This document shows, one piece after another, positions 46,798 through 55,451 of a stretch of DNA of 64,000 nt. The stretch comes from Pseudomonas sp. BN411 (GTDB lineage Bacteria; Pseudomonadota; Gammaproteobacteria; Pseudomonadales; Pseudomonadaceae), in assembly GCF_029871235.1 (NCBI RefSeq), contig NZ_SSOM01000014.1:17306-81305 (forward strand), written 5' to 3'. The first letter of the stretch is position 1. Each line of letters begins with the position of its first letter. The position numbers and the translations under genes are program-made. The notes below the pieces were generated by a model. The model was given only the letters and a program-made list of their open reading frames with translations, ran no database searches and was not told the origin of the DNA.

Positions 46798-49131
46798 TTA
46801 GTGATACTGCTGCAACCTCAACTCGGTGCTTTCGGGCAGTACGGCGCGGTCGTTGCCGGGATTTTCCAGCTCGTTCTCCAGGGCGTCCTGCTGCCGGCCC
46901 AACAGGCCGAAGAGTGTGGTGATGGGGTGCAGCGGGCGTTTCTGCGCTACCTGGGCATTGGCTTCGGCGGCCACGGCAGCAGGCGGCAGCGGTTGAGTGG
47001 TGACGCGGAAGTCGCTGATCTCGATCACCCCACGACCCTCGGCCAGCAGGTGGAAAGAGAACGCCTTGCGCGCTTCCGGGTTGTCGAAAGCGAAGTTGAC
47101 CTTCAGCGGCTTGCCCTGTTTGAGCAGCGGCAATTCGGGAATCGGCAGCGCTACGTCACGCTCGAATTCCTTGGCCTTGAGCCGCAATTGGGCACCCTTC
47201 CTGTCCATGCGCAGGACCTTGATGGTCATCTGCACGCTGGTGCGGCTGTTCTTCGGCAGTTCCATGTACTGGGCACCGATCAGGTTGTCCGCCCAGTCAT
47301 CCCGGGCCTTCTCCTTGAGCCGAATGCGATCGCGCGTGGCGAACTGGTATTCCTGGCCGAGGCTGCCGCCCTGCAGGGACTGGTCCAGAAGCGCCGCACG
47401 CTGGGCGATCACGCGCGCCTTCTTGCCGCTGTAGCTGCCCAGGTAACGGGCTTCGTCGGCTATGAATCCCTCGCTCTGGTAGCGCCGGCAGACCTGGCGG
47501 AAATCACATTCGGTGAAGGTGTCCTTGCCATCGTGGTAGCGCAATTTGCCGTTGGTGTAGGACATGATCTCGCGGCCGGTTTCATAGTCGCGGAACAGCG
47601 AACGGCCGGAGAGGTTCTGCGGCACGCGGTAGCCGAAGTAGTCGAGGATGGAGGCTGTCAGGTCGACATGGCCGTACACACCACTCTTGATCGGCGGCAG
47701 CGCGGCCTGCTCGGGGGCCAGCACCAGGTTGAAGCCCCAGGCGGAGGCGAGGCGGACGTTCTCGATGCCGTGGGACTCGTCCGAGGTGACGATCACCAGG
47801 GTGTCCTTCAGCACGCCCTGTTTTTCCAGGCCGGAGAGGAAGGCGTCCACGGCGTCATCCAGGTAGGCGATGGCGGCTTTCTTCGAGTCCGGGTAGCGCA
47901 TCAGGTAGTCGACCGGGGCCGAGTAGGGCTGGTGGGTACCGACGGTGAGCAGGGTGAGCATCCACGGCTTCTTCTGGTGGCGCAGTTGTTTCACGTAGGT
48001 CTGTGCACCTTCGAAGAAGGCCTTGTCGTCCATGCCCCAGGGGAATTCCAGGTAGGCCTTGTTGCGGAACCAGTTGCGCCCTTGGGTCTTGTCGAAGCCC
48101 ATCTGCGGCATGATCTTGTCCTTGGCCATGAAGCGCAGCCCGGCACCCTGCAGGAAGTGGGTGCTGAAGCCGTGCTGGTGCATCTGCGAAGGCAGGCAGG
48201 CCTTGGCACGCGCCGGGTTGTTCAGCAGTTCCAGTCCCTTGGGCGTGCCGGAGTCCAGCTTGCTGTAGTCGCCGCAGAGCATGGCGTACAGGCCGCGGAT
48301 GGTCTGGTGGCTGTGCAGCACATAGTCCGGCGTGGTCATGGCGCGCTCGGCCCAGGCGCTGAGCTTGGGCATCAGCGAATCCTGGTAACTGCTGTTGATC
48401 GCGGCGCGGTTGGCGGCGATGTAGGCGCCAGGGATGCCTTCCAGGGTAATCACCAGGACGTTGCGCGCACGGCCGGGGCCGGCGAGCAGGGGCGTGCCGT
48501 TGAGGTCCAGTTGCGCCAGGCCGGCGATGTCCGGCGGAACTTCCGGCTGGTCGCCGTCGAGCCAGTCTTCGACCGCCAACTGGCCGCTACTCGCGGCACT
48601 GGCCATCAGCTTGTGGGGCAGGTTGAACTGCTTCCACTGGTCGGCATCGCTGGGCTGCACCGATTGCAGGGTGACGTACCCGGTCAGCAGCGCGGCCGGC
48701 GTGGCGAACCATTTCCAGTTCAGCGGATCGTGTCGGCGCCGCCAGCACAGCAGGCAGGTCAGGACGCTGGCACCCAGCGCCAGACCCAGGTACGGATGGG
48801 TGATGCCGCCGCCCTGGGTGGAATGACTGACGAATTGCGGGTCGAGCAGGTACTTGAGGTCACTCGGCTCTGGCATGCGGCCGACGGCGCCCACCAGTTC
48901 GGCATTGCCGAGGATCATCGCGCTCCAGAGCAGCATCAGCGGCAAAGCCAGCCACAGCGAGCGGCCGTAGAGCAGCACGATCAGGAAACTGCCAAAGGCG
49001 AGGTCGGAGAGGTAGCCGAAGGCGTTGGACCAGCCCAGCCAGTAGCGGCTGGCGAGGGGAATCACCAGGAACAGCACGCCGAGTGTTGCCAGCGATAGGG
49101 TTTGCGACAGCCAGCGGCTGGATGAGCGCAC
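46798..49131 (-). CDS. LTA-synthase-like membrane sulfatase/phosphotransferase
   Basis: 777 residues. Five N-terminal membrane segments (to about residue 165) precede a periplasmic alkaline-phosphatase-fold domain: metal site VLVITLEGIPGAYI, likely Thr nucleophile in HSHQTIRGLYAMLCGD, and VTSDESHGIENV. A C-terminal beta-rich ~150 residues follow. The family (LtaS, OpgB, EptA relatives) moves phospho-alcohol groups onto glycans or lipids. GTG start chosen because AGGAG stands five bases upstream. Actual acceptor unknown; OpgB-like transfer to periplasmic glucans is one option. Confidence 0.85.
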   Translation of the reverse strand: MRSSSRWLSQTLSLATLGVLFLVIPLASRYWLGWSNAFGYLSDLAFGSFLIVLLYGRSLWLALPLMLLWSAMILGNAELVGAVGRMPEPSDLKYLLDPQFVSHSTQGGGITHPYLGLALGASVLTCLLCWRRRHDPLNWKWFATPAALLTGYVTLQSVQPSDADQWKQFNLPHKLMASAASSGQLAVEDWLDGDQPEVPPDIAGLAQLDLNGTPLLAGPGRARNVLVITLEGIPGAYIAANRAAINSSYQDSLMPKLSAWAERAMTTPDYVLHSHQTIRGLYAMLCGDYSKLDSGTPKGLELLNNPARAKACLPSQMHQHGFSTHFLQGAGLRFMAKDKIMPQMGFDKTQGRNWFRNKAYLEFPWGMDDKAFFEGAQTYVKQLRHQKKPWMLTLLTVGTHQPYSAPVDYLMRYPDSKKAAIAYLDDAVDAFLSGLEKQGVLKDTLVIVTSDESHGIENVRLASAWGFNLVLAPEQAALPPIKSGVYGHVDLTASILDYFGYRVPQNLSGRSLFRDYETGREIMSYTNGKLRYHDGKDTFTECDFRQVCRRYQSEGFIADEARYLGSYSGKKARVIAQRAALLDQSLQGGSLGQEYQFATRDRIRLKEKARDDWADNLIGAQYMELPKNSRTSVQMTIKVLRMDRKGAQLRLKAKEFERDVALPIPELPLLKQGKPLKVNFAFDNPEARKAFSFHLLAEGRGVIEISDFRVTTQPLPPAAVAAEANAQVAQKRPLHPITTLFGLLGRQQDALENELENPGNDRAVLPESTELRLQQYH

Positions 49132-49403
49132 AGGAACTCCTGAGATGGGACAGTGAGAATCCGTCGGGTGATGCCGGAATACATATAGGTCGCGCGTACG
49201 ACGACATGATTCTGAAACATCGTTGTGCTAGCGACCAGTAGACAGTTTTGCAGAATGAAAATTCAGGCGCTCTCGTGCGGCTTGTCTGGCGATGAAAGGC
49301 GCGTTTGACGGCCATCGTGATACCGGCACCGGGCGCCCGGCGCTCGTGGTTAGCCGGCCGGCCAGCAGGTAGAATGCCGCTTCGAATTTCAGAGGTAGCG
49401 AAG

Positions 49404-50240
49404 ATGGCACTTTTCGGGCGTTTCAATTCACTTCAGGTGGCCAAGCACACCGAGTTCGGTCTGTACCTGGATGGCGGCCCGGATGGCGAAATCCTCCTGC
49501 CCAGGCGCTATGTGCCCAAGGACCAGCCCACCGAAGTGGGCGACTGGCTGAACGTCTTCCTTTATCTGGACAGCGAAGACCGTCCGGTGGCCACCACGCT
49601 CAAGCCCAAGGTCCAGGTCGGCGGCTTCGCCAGCCTCAAGGTCGTGGAGATCAACCGCATCGGCCTGTTCCTCGACTGGGGCCTGCCCAAGGACCTGCTG
49701 CTGCCGCATTCGGAGGAGAAGCGCCCGCTGCAGGTCGGCGACTATTGCGTGGTGCACGTCTACCTCGACAAGCGTACCCGCCGCATCACCGCTACCGCCC
49801 GGCTGGACCGCTACCTGGACCAGACCCCGCCGCGCTACAAGACGGGCCAGGAAGTCGACCTGTTGGTGGTGGACAAGACCGACCTCGGCTTCAAGGCGAT
49901 CATCGACGGCAAGCACTGGGGCCTGATCCACAAGAACGAAATGTTCAAGTTCGTGCGCAGCGGCATGCGCGAGAAGGGCTACATCAAGGAGATCCGTGAT
50001 GACGGCAAGATCAGCCTGAGCCTGCAGCCAGTGGGTGCGGAAGCGGTCAGCGGCCTGGGCGAGCAGATCATCGCGGCGCTGCGTGCCGAAGGTGGCACGC
50101 TGAACCTGTCCGACAAGAGCCCGCCTGAAGTGATCAGCCAGCGTTTCGGCGTTAGCAAGGGTAATTTCAAGAAGGCCATCGGCGGCCTCTACAAGCAGGG
50201 GCTGATCCGCATCGAAGACGATCGCATCGAACTGCTCTGA
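49404..50240 (+). CDS. S1-domain RNA-binding protein, CvfB-like
   Basis: 278 residues with S1-type beta-barrels (FNSLQVAKHTEFGLYLDGG, SLKVVEINRIGLFLDWGLPKDLLLP, VDLLVVDKTDLGFKAIID) and a C-terminal winged helix (ISQRFGVSKGNFKKAIGGLYKQGLI), the exact plan of CvfB/YitL. Such proteins bind RNA and affect virulence regulation in firmicutes; role in Pseudomonas unclear. ATG at 49404 with AGAGG eight bases upstream. Confidence 0.92.
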   Translation: MALFGRFNSLQVAKHTEFGLYLDGGPDGEILLPRRYVPKDQPTEVGDWLNVFLYLDSEDRPVATTLKPKVQVGGFASLKVVEINRIGLFLDWGLPKDLLLPHSEEKRPLQVGDYCVVHVYLDKRTRRITATARLDRYLDQTPPRYKTGQEVDLLVVDKTDLGFKAIIDGKHWGLIHKNEMFKFVRSGMREKGYIKEIRDDGKISLSLQPVGAEAVSGLGEQIIAALRAEGGTLNLSDKSPPEVISQRFGVSKGNFKKAIGGLYKQGLIRIEDDRIELL

Positions 50241-50277
50241 TCCCCCTGCAGGCCGCGCCTGGCGCGGCATTGCATAC

Positions 50278-50317
50278 AAAGCCCCCGGCCCGGCGCGCCC
50301 CCAGGTCGGGGGCTTTG
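50278..50317 (+). terminator. Terminator after the S1-domain gene
   Basis: AAAGCCCCCGGCC ... GGTCGGGGGCTTT is a long GC stem with A and T ends, a typical rho-independent form. Confidence 0.75.
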
Positions 50318-50338
50318 CTGTTCAGTGGTCATGCAAAT

Positions 50339-50458
50339 TGCACGCTGCAAACTCCCGGAATCGTGCGCAATGCATGGAAAAAGTTGTTCAAAAAATTTGC
50401 AAACGACTGATTTATTTGGCGTTTCCGTTGTCATAGCGCTGGCATGCACGCTGCAAAC
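50339..50458. promoter_or_regulatory. Paired 14-base direct repeats upstream of the DUF3509 gene
   Basis: TGCACGCTGCAAAC occurs identically at 50339-50352 and 50445-50458 inside the leader region of the downstream small gene, with an AT-rich stretch between. TGCAAATTGCA at 50333-50343 is an additional palindrome. Regulator-binding sites are possible. Confidence 0.5.
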
Positions 50459-50496
50459 GAGGTGCAGGAGCAATCACTTTTCTGGGAGAGAAAGAC

Positions 50497-50757
50497 ATGG
50501 ATCTGGATTTTGACAAGCTGATCAGCGCCTTTCCGGAATACGAGCTGAGCACCAAGCCTCGGCCCGATGGTGGCTTTGTGCTGACGCTGGAGCGCGACGG
50601 GAAATTCTTCCAGCGCGTGGTGGCGGCGACGGTGCAGCTGGATTGGCTGGTCAGTACGCTCAAGCGCGACCTGGCGCTGGAGCATGGAGAAGTTCCACCG
50701 GTGGATTCGCTGAAGGTGCTACACCGAAAGCCTCTGCCGCGCTACTTGCGCGCCTGA
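50497..50757 (+). CDS. DUF3509-like small protein
   Basis: 86 residues, cytoplasmic. AFPEYELSTKPRPDGGFVLTLERDGKFFQRVV and LVSTLKRDLALEHGEVPP fit the Pseudomonas DUF3509 family as I recall it. Function unknown. A clear ribosome site (GGGAGAG) precedes the ATG; the upstream region is unusually AT-rich and carries direct repeats. Confidence 0.78.
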   Translation: MDLDFDKLISAFPEYELSTKPRPDGGFVLTLERDGKFFQRVVAATVQLDWLVSTLKRDLALEHGEVPPVDSLKVLHRKPLPRYLRA

Positions 50758-50803
50758 GGCCGACAGGCCGCGACAGGGACATCGCGGCCGGAATGACCAG
50801 GGA

Positions 50804-51127
50804 TCAGGTCTCGATACCGGAGGGAGGCAGCATGGCGTCCTCTTCCTTGCCCTCATTTTTGTTCGACGGCGCGCGTGGTGCCTGCTCGCGGGCTTCGTCC
50901 TTTTTCGGTTCTCCCAGCAATTCCTTGGCCGAAGCCTGGGCTTGGTCCACTTGCTTGTTCAATTCGTTGACCGCTTCGCCAATGGCTTCCCGGGCGATCT
51001 CCTGGGCGGCCGCCTCGGCTTTCTCCGCCAGCTTGTTGGCCGACTCCTCGGCCAGGTCGCAGCCGGCGAGACTGGCCAGCAGGCCGACGCCGAGCAGCAG
51101 GGCGGTGAGGCGGGGGACAGGTTTCAT
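50804..51127 (-). CDS. Putative small lipoprotein
   Basis: 107 residues. N-terminal signal with lipobox LAGC (Cys at 23), followed by a long helical, charged coiled-coil-like stretch (EESANKLAEKAEAAAQEIAREAI...) and an acidic tail. Attachment to the outer or inner membrane is predicted (residue after Cys is Asp, which in enterobacteria favours inner-membrane retention). No family recognised. Confidence 0.72.
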   Translation of the reverse strand: MKPVPRLTALLLGVGLLASLAGCDLAEESANKLAEKAEAAAQEIAREAIGEAVNELNKQVDQAQASAKELLGEPKKDEAREQAPRAPSNKNEGKEEDAMLPPSGIET

Positions 51128-51409
51128 GCAGTGATTCTCCAGTTACGACACGCGGCGCCATCATTGCCTACGGCAGGCGCTGAGGAAACAAGCCAGTCCG
51201 GCGATTCTGTATGCGGACGTTTCCTATTTTACGCGCATGGGAAAGCCCCGGGTCTACAGCGGCGACTGGATAGAGCCCGGGGCTTGGGGCCGGCACACGC
51301 CAACCTCGAATAAACTGACCGACGGATCGCAGTAGGGTTCCGCGCGACGGCGCCACCGGCTCTGCTTCACTAGGCTTGGTGGGATGGGCAACGCTGAAGC
51401 GGGGGCGAA

Positions 51410-52321
51410 ATGGGCAAGGTGCCGAGGCTGGTCAAACTCTGTTTGCTGCTCCTGGCGCCGGCACTGGCCTTCGCCCAGGACGTAACCTTCGACGACATCC
51501 AGCCGATCCTCCAATCCCGTTGCGTGATGTGCCATTCCGGCGAAGCCGCGCCGCTCGGCCTGCGGCTTACCAGCCTCGATGAGCTGCTCAAGGGCAGCAG
51601 CCGACCGGTGGTGACAGCCGGCGATCCCGCCGCCAGCGAGTTGATCCGGCGCCTGAAAGGCCAGAGCCAGCCGCGCATGCCGATGACGGGGCCGCCCTTT
51701 CTCAGTGACACCGAAATCGCCTTGTTCGAGGGTTGGATTGCTGGCGGCTTGCAGGCTGGCAGCCGTCCCTCGAATGCCACCGTCCCGCCTGCATCGCTGC
51801 AACGCCCGCCTGCTGGCCAGCCAGTCACCTACAGCCATGTGGCGCCGATATTTGCCAGTCGCTGCGTCAAGTGCCATTCCCCCTATGGACTGATGGGGTC
51901 TGCCCCGGAGGGGCTGCTGCTCGATTCCTATGGGGCCATTCTCGATCGCCATGAGCGCGTGCGTGTGGTGCCGGGTTCCTCCGACGCCAGTGAACTGGTG
52001 CGGCGCGTACGTGGCCAGTCGCAGCCGCAGATGCCCTATGACGGCCCGCCTTTTCTCAGCGACGAGGAAGTTCGCCTGATCGCCGATTGGATCGACCAGG
52101 GTGCGCGCGATGCCGAAGGCCGGCCGGCGCCCAGCCCCGTGGGCTCGCGGGTACGGCTGCAAGGCGTGCTGGGGGAGGGCTGGACCCTGGACTCGCTGCC
52201 ACTGGTGATCGGTCCCGGCACCCGCATCGACAAGTCGCCGGGTGTCGGGGACTACGTGGAAGTGCGCGGGCGCTGGGGAGCGGACGGCCGGGTAGTGGTG
52301 GAGCGCATCCGTCGGCGCTGA
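51410..52321 (+). CDS. Exported diheme c-type cytochrome-like protein
   Basis: 303 residues, signal peptide about 1-22. Two heme-c sites: CVMCH near residue 38 and CVKCH near 154, each in a similar repeat (IQPILQSRC.. / VAPIFASRC..) that ends in PPFLS(D)xE...WI..G, so the protein is an internal duplication of a planctomycete-type cytochrome module. The C-terminal ~55 residues (VRLQGVLGEGWTLDSLPLVI...) resemble DUF5666. Electron partner unknown; no oxidase nearby. Confidence 0.8.
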   Translation: MGKVPRLVKLCLLLLAPALAFAQDVTFDDIQPILQSRCVMCHSGEAAPLGLRLTSLDELLKGSSRPVVTAGDPAASELIRRLKGQSQPRMPMTGPPFLSDTEIALFEGWIAGGLQAGSRPSNATVPPASLQRPPAGQPVTYSHVAPIFASRCVKCHSPYGLMGSAPEGLLLDSYGAILDRHERVRVVPGSSDASELVRRVRGQSQPQMPYDGPPFLSDEEVRLIADWIDQGARDAEGRPAPSPVGSRVRLQGVLGEGWTLDSLPLVIGPGTRIDKSPGVGDYVEVRGRWGADGRVVVERIRRR

Positions 52322-52387
52322 TTACTGGCCGCGGCAGGCTTCCCTGACTCCGCTTTCACGAAGATGCATGAAGCCGGCAGAGCCCGG

Positions 52388-53323
52388 TCAGGCCTCGGAA
52401 GGGGCGAGCGCCTTGCGTTGCTGGCGGCCGCGCAGCAGCTCGGCACCGCTGACCAGCACGATACCGCCCAGTACCAGGGTTGCACCGATGGCGAAGGACG
52501 GGTCGATGGTCTCGCCCAGCACCAGCACGCCGAAGGTGACGCCGAACAGCGGCGTCATGAAGGACAGCACCGACAGGCGCGAAGCCAGGTAACGGCGCAG
52601 CAGCCAGAACCAGGCCAGGTAGCTCACCAGGGCGATGACCACCACCTGGAAGGCCAGGCTGATGACGGCCTTCTGGGTCAGTTGCATGTCGGTCTTGCCG
52701 GTGCTGAACGCCACCACGGTGAGCAGCAGGACGGCGCCGAACAGTTGATAGAACAGAGTCTTCACCGGGTTGGCCTCGGACAGCTTCGATCCGCGGATCA
52801 CCAGGGTGGTGGCGCCCCAGGCGAGGGCGCCGCACAGGGCGTAGATGTCGCCCAGCAACGCATTGCCGGGTGCGCCGGCGGGTTGACCGAGGAAGGCCGT
52901 GGCGATGCCGCCGAAGGCCACCAGCACGCCCAGCCACTGGATGGGCGAGAGGCGCTCCTCGGGCAGCATCAGGTGTAGGCCGAGGGCTGCGAACATGGGG
53001 GCGGTGTAGAGGAATACCGACAGGTGCGAGGCGCTGGTGTGATTCAGTCCTTCGCCGATGAACAGGAATTCCAGGGCGAACAGCGTACCGACCGTGATCC
53101 CCGGCAACAGGGTGCCGTCGCTGAAGGCGCCGCGTCCTTCCTTCCACAACACCAGGGCACCCAGCACCAGGGCGGCGCCGCCGGAGCGGATGGCCAGCTG
53201 CAGGATGGAGGGCACGTCGTCCAGCGTCAGCTTGATCGCCACCTGCTGGAAGCCCCAGCAGATGCAGAGGACGAACATCAGTCCGCAGGCGAACCAGTCC
53301 AGGGGAAGGCGGGAGGGTTTCAT
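52388..53323 (-). CDS. EamA/DMT-family transporter
   Basis: 311 residues, ten predicted membrane spans with two EamA repeats (first FVLCICWGFQQVAIKLTL; second GDIYALCGALAWGATTLVIRG). Start set at 53323 where MKPSRLPLDWF leads into span 1. Divergent from a GcvA-like LysR regulator, with palindromes between, which suggests that regulator controls it. Substrate unknown; amino acids or drugs are usual for the family. Confidence 0.88.
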   Translation of the reverse strand: MKPSRLPLDWFACGLMFVLCICWGFQQVAIKLTLDDVPSILQLAIRSGGAALVLGALVLWKEGRGAFSDGTLLPGITVGTLFALEFLFIGEGLNHTSASHLSVFLYTAPMFAALGLHLMLPEERLSPIQWLGVLVAFGGIATAFLGQPAGAPGNALLGDIYALCGALAWGATTLVIRGSKLSEANPVKTLFYQLFGAVLLLTVVAFSTGKTDMQLTQKAVISLAFQVVVIALVSYLAWFWLLRRYLASRLSVLSFMTPLFGVTFGVLVLGETIDPSFAIGATLVLGGIVLVSGAELLRGRQQRKALAPSEA

Positions 53324-53405
53324 CGTTCGACTCGCAAGGCAGAGGTGCGCGGCAGACGCCGCCAATGGGTTGCAGGATCGTTCCCGGCCGGCTTGCTTTC
53401 AAACG

Positions 53406-53420
53406 ATGATTTGTCATCAT
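53406..53420. promoter_or_regulatory. Palindrome ATGAT-N5-ATCAT in the divergent promoter
   Basis: ATGATTTGTCATCAT lies 31 bases before the LysR start and ~85 before the EamA start; 15-base dyad typical for a LysR-type site. Confidence 0.5.
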
Positions 53421-53422
53421 GC

Positions 53423-53439
53423 TTTGACTTGAACTCAAA
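53423..53439. promoter_or_regulatory. Second palindrome TTTGA-N7-TCAAA
   Basis: TTTGACTTGAACTCAAA, a 17-base dyad directly beside the first; contains T-N11-A spacing. It could be the autoregulatory LysR site. Confidence 0.5.
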
Positions 53440-53450
53440 GCGAACCTGCC

Positions 53451-54389
53451 ATGCGTCTCCCTTCACTCATCGCCTTGCGTACCTTCGAGGTTGCTGCCCG
53501 CAGCCGCAATTTCACTGAAGCCGCCCAGGAGCTTTCGGTGACGCCGGGAGCGGTGAGCCGGCAGATCCGCCTGCTGGAAGCTGAACTGGGCGTGAGCCTG
53601 TTCGACCGCACGCGCAACACCGTCACCCTGAACGACAACGGACGCCGCCTGGCCGCCACCGTTGCCCAGGCCTTCGAGCTGCTGGAGCGGGGCGCCGATG
53701 AATTGCGTGGGCAGGACGAAGGGCCGATCCACATCACCTGTGCCCCGTCCATCGCCAGCCACTGGCTGATGCGCCGGCTCAACCAGTTCTCCGCCTGCAA
53801 CCCCGACATCACCCTCAGTCTGGAAGCCACCGAGCAGTTGGTGGACCTTGAGCGCGGCGAGGCGACCCTGGCCATTCGGTTCACCACCACCGACGCGCCC
53901 ATGCCGGCCAGCGAGTTGCTGTTCGTCGAAGAGTTCTTCCCGGTTTGCAGCCCCACCTACCTGGAGCAGTACGGCGCGGTGCGCGAGCCTCGGGACATGC
54001 TCGGCGCCCGGCTTATCCACACCCACTGGAAGAACACCGGCAACCTGCATCTGCCGAGCTGGGAAGACTGGTTCACCACCTTTGTGGGCGAGCCAGGGCC
54101 GGTGAAGGGGGGGATGCGCTTCGGTCTGATCGGCCACGCCATCCAGGGGGCGGTGAGTGGGCAGGGATTCGCTCTGGGTTCCACGGCCCTGGCTTTTGAC
54201 GACATCGCCAATGGTCGGCTGGTGCTGCCTTTCGGCGAGGGTTGCCGCCTGTCGACGCCCTGGGCCTACCGGCTGGCCTGGAGCCGCAGGTCGCCCCCGG
54301 CAGAGAAAGTGCGCAGGCTGATCGACTGGCTGCTGGCCGAAGCCCGCGCCAGCACGATGTCGGATAAGGGAGCAGTGAAGGCGGGTTGA
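53451..54389 (+). CDS. LysR-family regulator, GcvA-like
   Basis: 312 residues. N-terminal MRLPSLIALRTFEVAARSRNFTEAAQELSVTPGAVSRQIRLLE is the GcvA-type winged HTH (about 4-63). Effector domain follows with DLERGEATLAIRF. Divergent from the EamA transporter gene. Two dyads just upstream are candidate operators. No serine/glycine genes next to it, so the effector is open. Confidence 0.92.
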   Translation: MRLPSLIALRTFEVAARSRNFTEAAQELSVTPGAVSRQIRLLEAELGVSLFDRTRNTVTLNDNGRRLAATVAQAFELLERGADELRGQDEGPIHITCAPSIASHWLMRRLNQFSACNPDITLSLEATEQLVDLERGEATLAIRFTTTDAPMPASELLFVEEFFPVCSPTYLEQYGAVREPRDMLGARLIHTHWKNTGNLHLPSWEDWFTTFVGEPGPVKGGMRFGLIGHAIQGAVSGQGFALGSTALAFDDIANGRLVLPFGEGCRLSTPWAYRLAWSRRSPPAEKVRRLIDWLLAEARASTMSDKGAVKAG

Positions 54390-54435
54390 AGCGGCGGATG
54401 ACGCCAGGCGTTGCATCCGCCGCCGCGGGCGTGGA

Positions 54436-54990
54436 TCACATCATCTTGCGCCACTGATGCAGGCGGTGTTGCAGGCCCTCGGCCCAGTCCGGCGTGGCTT
54501 GGCCAGTGCCGGCGGTCCTGAGCATCGGGTGGTGGCTGACGACAGTGGCGAGAATGGCTTCCTGCGCGGGTTTCACATCGACGAAGAACACATGCTTGCC
54601 TTCTTCCAGGGTGCGCTGGAAACGCTTCACCACGGCGTTGGGTGTCTGGATTCCGAACAGGCTGCCTTCCCAGACGCTGAAGCCGAACAGGGCGATGGCG
54701 AGGAAGATGAAGGGAATCCAACCGGCGGCCGTGCCGGTCCAGCCACTGAACCAGGCCACCAGCATGACCAGCGCCGCCAGGGCGATGCCAATGCCGACGC
54801 CGATCAGGCCGGAATGGACCATATCGAGCTTCATCACGGAGGACACGTCGTGGAGTTGGTAGTGCTCGACGTCGGCATCGCGTTCGCTGAGCACGTGGAT
54901 CTGCTCATGATCGATGCCCTGGGCTTCGAGCTCGTCTTCGACCCTTTCCAGGTCTTTGAGGTTGTCGCTGATGTAGTAGTGCCGCTGCAT
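54436..54990 (-). CDS. Conserved membrane protein of unknown function
   Basis: 184 residues. Residues 1-70 form a soluble alpha/beta domain (RHYYISDNLKDLERVEDELEAQGID...IHVLSERDADVEHY) like the N-terminal part of stress-type proteins; two membrane helices at about 61-85 and 92-112 contain GLIGVGIGIALAALVMLV; the end has a KHVFFVDVKPAQEAI strand and helical tail. I know no function. ATG at 54990 with GGGAGGTGT upstream. Confidence 0.75.
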   Translation of the reverse strand: MQRHYYISDNLKDLERVEDELEAQGIDHEQIHVLSERDADVEHYQLHDVSSVMKLDMVHSGLIGVGIGIALAALVMLVAWFSGWTGTAAGWIPFIFLAIALFGFSVWEGSLFGIQTPNAVVKRFQRTLEEGKHVFFVDVKPAQEAILATVVSHHPMLRTAGTGQATPDWAEGLQHRLHQWRKMM

Positions 54991-55179
54991 GGGACACCTC
55001 CCATCTGGCTGGCGCCGGGCCCCCACCGGCCGATACCCCCAGTTCCGGCCGCTGGCGGCCTGAGTGGAAGTTTAGCGTGGTGCGCCCCGTGGCAAGCGGC
55101 ATCCGCCCATCGGCAGGACGGAGCGTTGGCGCCGGGCGTCAGGTCGCGTGCCTGACCGCCCGTTGGCGCCAGGAAGGTC

Positions 55180-55359
55180 TTACTTGTTGCCGATGCGGAT
55201 GTGGCGGCTCGGCGCGACCTGGGCGCTCACGCCCTTGGCGATCTCCTGGATCTCGCCACCCTTGTTCAGGAAGGCGGCAATCTGAGCTTCCAGGGCTTCG
55301 CTGCTGGTGGTGGCTGCCGGCGGCTTGGGGGTGCTGCTGTGGGAAGTCTTGATGCGCAT
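55180..55359 (-). CDS. 59-residue conserved-looking small protein
   Basis: Too short to be obvious. MRIKTSHSSTPKPPAATTSS is a flexible basic N-terminus; EALEAQIAAFLNKGGEIQEIAKGVSAQ looks like an amphipathic helix plus turn; it ends PSRHIRIGNK. AGAAAG precedes the ATG. It lies just downstream of the cold-shock gene terminator on the same strand. Codon use and composition fit a real gene; function unrecognised. Confidence 0.6.
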   Translation of the reverse strand: MRIKTSHSSTPKPPAATTSSEALEAQIAAFLNKGGEIQEIAKGVSAQVAPSRHIRIGNK

Positions 55360-55406
55360 TTCACTTTCTCTGTACGTAGTGGCCGGGTGGGGCCATTTAA
55401 AACCAC

Positions 55407-55441
55407 TGAAAAAAAAACCGGCCCGAAGGCCGGTTCTTTTT
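55407..55441 (-). terminator. Terminator of the cold-shock gene
   Basis: AACCGGCC-TTCG-GGCCGGTT followed on the minus strand by TTTTTTTTCAG; a model intrinsic terminator. Confidence 0.93.
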
Positions 55442-55451
55442 CGGCTCGTGC

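Noticed and set aside
46801..49098. Long plus-strand frame opposite the sulfatase-like gene
   Set aside because: Antisense shadow; the minus strand has membrane segments, metal motifs and a ribosome site.
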